Assembly (NCBI RefSeq): GCF_033097525.1 | Contig: NZ_CP109907.1 | Coordinates: 248,001-312,000, forward strand | Length of the DNA stretch: 64,000 nucleotides | Direction of reading: 5' to 3' | Origin: Sphingobacterium sp. UGAL515B_05 | GTDB taxonomy: Bacteria; Bacteroidota; Bacteroidia; Sphingobacteriales; Sphingobacteriaceae | Shown here: positions 63,396 to 64,000 of the stretch, piece by piece | Numbering within the stretch: the stretch's first letter is position 1 | Layout: every line of letters starts with the position of its first letter | Translations under genes and position numbers: made by a program | The notes under the pieces: generated by a model | Databases searched by the model: none | Told to the model about the DNA's origin: nothing | The model's input: only the letters and a program-made list of their open reading frames with translations

Positions 63396-64000
63396 TTAAT
63401 CGTATAGGTAATTTCGGTAGTTGCGAACGTATATTTTGGGCGAAATACCCAAGATATTCCGAAACACACGATTAAAATTAGTAATGCTGTTAAAGCCCGA
63501 ATCGTAGGCTATTAAAGAGATCGAATCGTGCCTACCCAAACCCAATAATTTACAGGCTTCGCGGATGCGCAGTTCATTTAAATAAGCGACAAAAGTTTTT
63601 CCCGTACAGTTTTTAAAATAGCGGCAGAAGGCGTGCGGCGTAAGATTTGCCTTTTCGGCTATTTCATCCAAACTGATATCCTCTTTAAAGTGCTCTTCCA
63701 AAAATTTGCAAAGCTTTTCAATACGGAAAGGTTTGGCTATCTCCCCTTTGGGCAATTGTACACCCGAAAGAGGCTCCAGTTCCGTAAATACTTTGCTGAG
63801 TGATTTTAACAGATAAAAGAAATTGACGAGCTGATCCAGAAAGTCGGACTTTTGCAGGATTTCAATATAATCACATACCTGCCCCCGATGTTTCGGCGGG
63901 ACTTTAAATCCCCGATGGCATTTATGCACAAAATCAAGCAGGTTACGAAGTTCGGGCATGGTGGCCATGGTAGACAGTGCTCCTTTCGGGCTAAAAAATA
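63396..64000 (-). CDS. AraC-family transcriptional regulator (5' part beyond window)
   Basis: The frame is open to the window edge upstream of the ATG at 63968, so the N-terminus is cut off; the ATG at 63968 is probably internal. The visible part has a tail of the effector domain and the complete C-terminal double helix-turn-helix (FLEEHFKEDISLDEIAEKANLTPHAFCRYFK, ISLIAYDSGFNSITNFNRVFRNILG). It lies just upstream of the SusC/SusD operon on the same strand and likely activates it. Confidence 0.85.
   Translation of the reverse strand, partial: FFSPKGALSTMATMPELRNLLDFVHKCHRGFKVPPKHRGQVCDYIEILQKSDFLDQLVNFFYLLKSLSKVFTELEPLSGVQLPKGEIAKPFRIEKLCKFLEEHFKEDISLDEIAEKANLTPHAFCRYFKNCTGKTFVAYLNELRIREACKLLGLGRHDSISLIAYDSGFNSITNFNRVFRNILGISPKIYVRNYRNYLYD

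Noticed and set aside
63968..63970. ATG at 63968 as the true AraC start
   Set aside because: The frame stays open and protein-like to the window edge and the visible effector domain would be too short.

Overview
This window reads as a chromosomal segment of a Bacteroidota organism, most likely Sphingobacteriaceae (Sphingobacterium-like). Reasons: two SusC/SusD pairs, an ECF sigma factor/FecR pair feeding a SusC with an N-terminal STN domain, lipoproteins with short lipoboxes, small Crp/Fnr regulators of about 194 residues, LytTR and AraC regulators, and promoters with the Bacteroidota TTTG / TAnnTTTG signature. No rRNA, tRNA, IS element, phage gene or CRISPR array was seen. The genus is an inference.

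Region 1 (1-8.5 kb) is mostly minus strand. It holds a partial alginate-export-type porin, two Crp/Fnr regulators, a CPA1 Na+/H+ antiporter, an OsmC/ferredoxin-like protein, a YcaC-type isochorismatase-family hydrolase and a two-component system. Three of these genes (porin, antiporter, hydrolase) have promoters with the same layout: a 19-bp palindrome ATTAAG-N7-CTTAAT, 8 nt, a -33 TTKG, 20 nt, and a TAnnTTTG -7 box. This looks like a small undescribed regulon, probably of one of the Crp/Fnr proteins. The divergent promoter between the two-component system and a GH29 fucosidase carries four 11-bp direct repeats, the layout expected for an OmpR/PhoB-type operator.

Region 2 (11.2-17.1 kb) is a compact six-gene plus-strand operon: isochorismatase-family hydrolase, alginate-export-type porin, an exported stand-alone M17 N-terminal domain, a YtcJ-like amidohydrolase with a Cys/His-rich tail, DoxX, and a DUF1275 membrane protein. 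Its first two genes are paralogues of the Region 1 hydrolase and porin. Its substrate is unknown.

Region 3 (17.1-30.5 kb) contains an alpha/beta hydrolase interrupted by an in-frame amber codon, a peroxiredoxin/DsbA-like pair, an SDR with an AraC regulator, and a DeoR/MFS operon divergent from a VOC gene across a perfect 44-bp palindrome. Housekeeping and hypothetical genes and an 11-bp tandem repeat array follow.

Region 4 (30.8-42.4 kb) starts with a large exported MG2-like protein frameshifted at a run of nine A. Next is a polysaccharide-utilisation-type locus: ECF sigma, FecR, SusC (STN), SusD and a GH29 alpha-L-fucosidase.

Region 5 (43.6-49.9 kb) is an AT-rich island of small minus-strand lipoproteins and hypotheticals, including a DUF1493 protein. 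It has two families of intergenic direct repeats in a cassette-like arrangement and at least two decayed copies of one gene.

Region 6 (50-64 kb) contains a TonB-dependent receptor in an operon with a LytS-type kinase and LytTR regulator. A five-gene SusC/SusD operon follows, carrying a fasciclin-like protein, a DUF5007-like lipoprotein and a putative HExxH metallopeptidase, the first and last sharing a C-terminal domain. At the edge is a partial AraC regulator, the likely controller of this locus.
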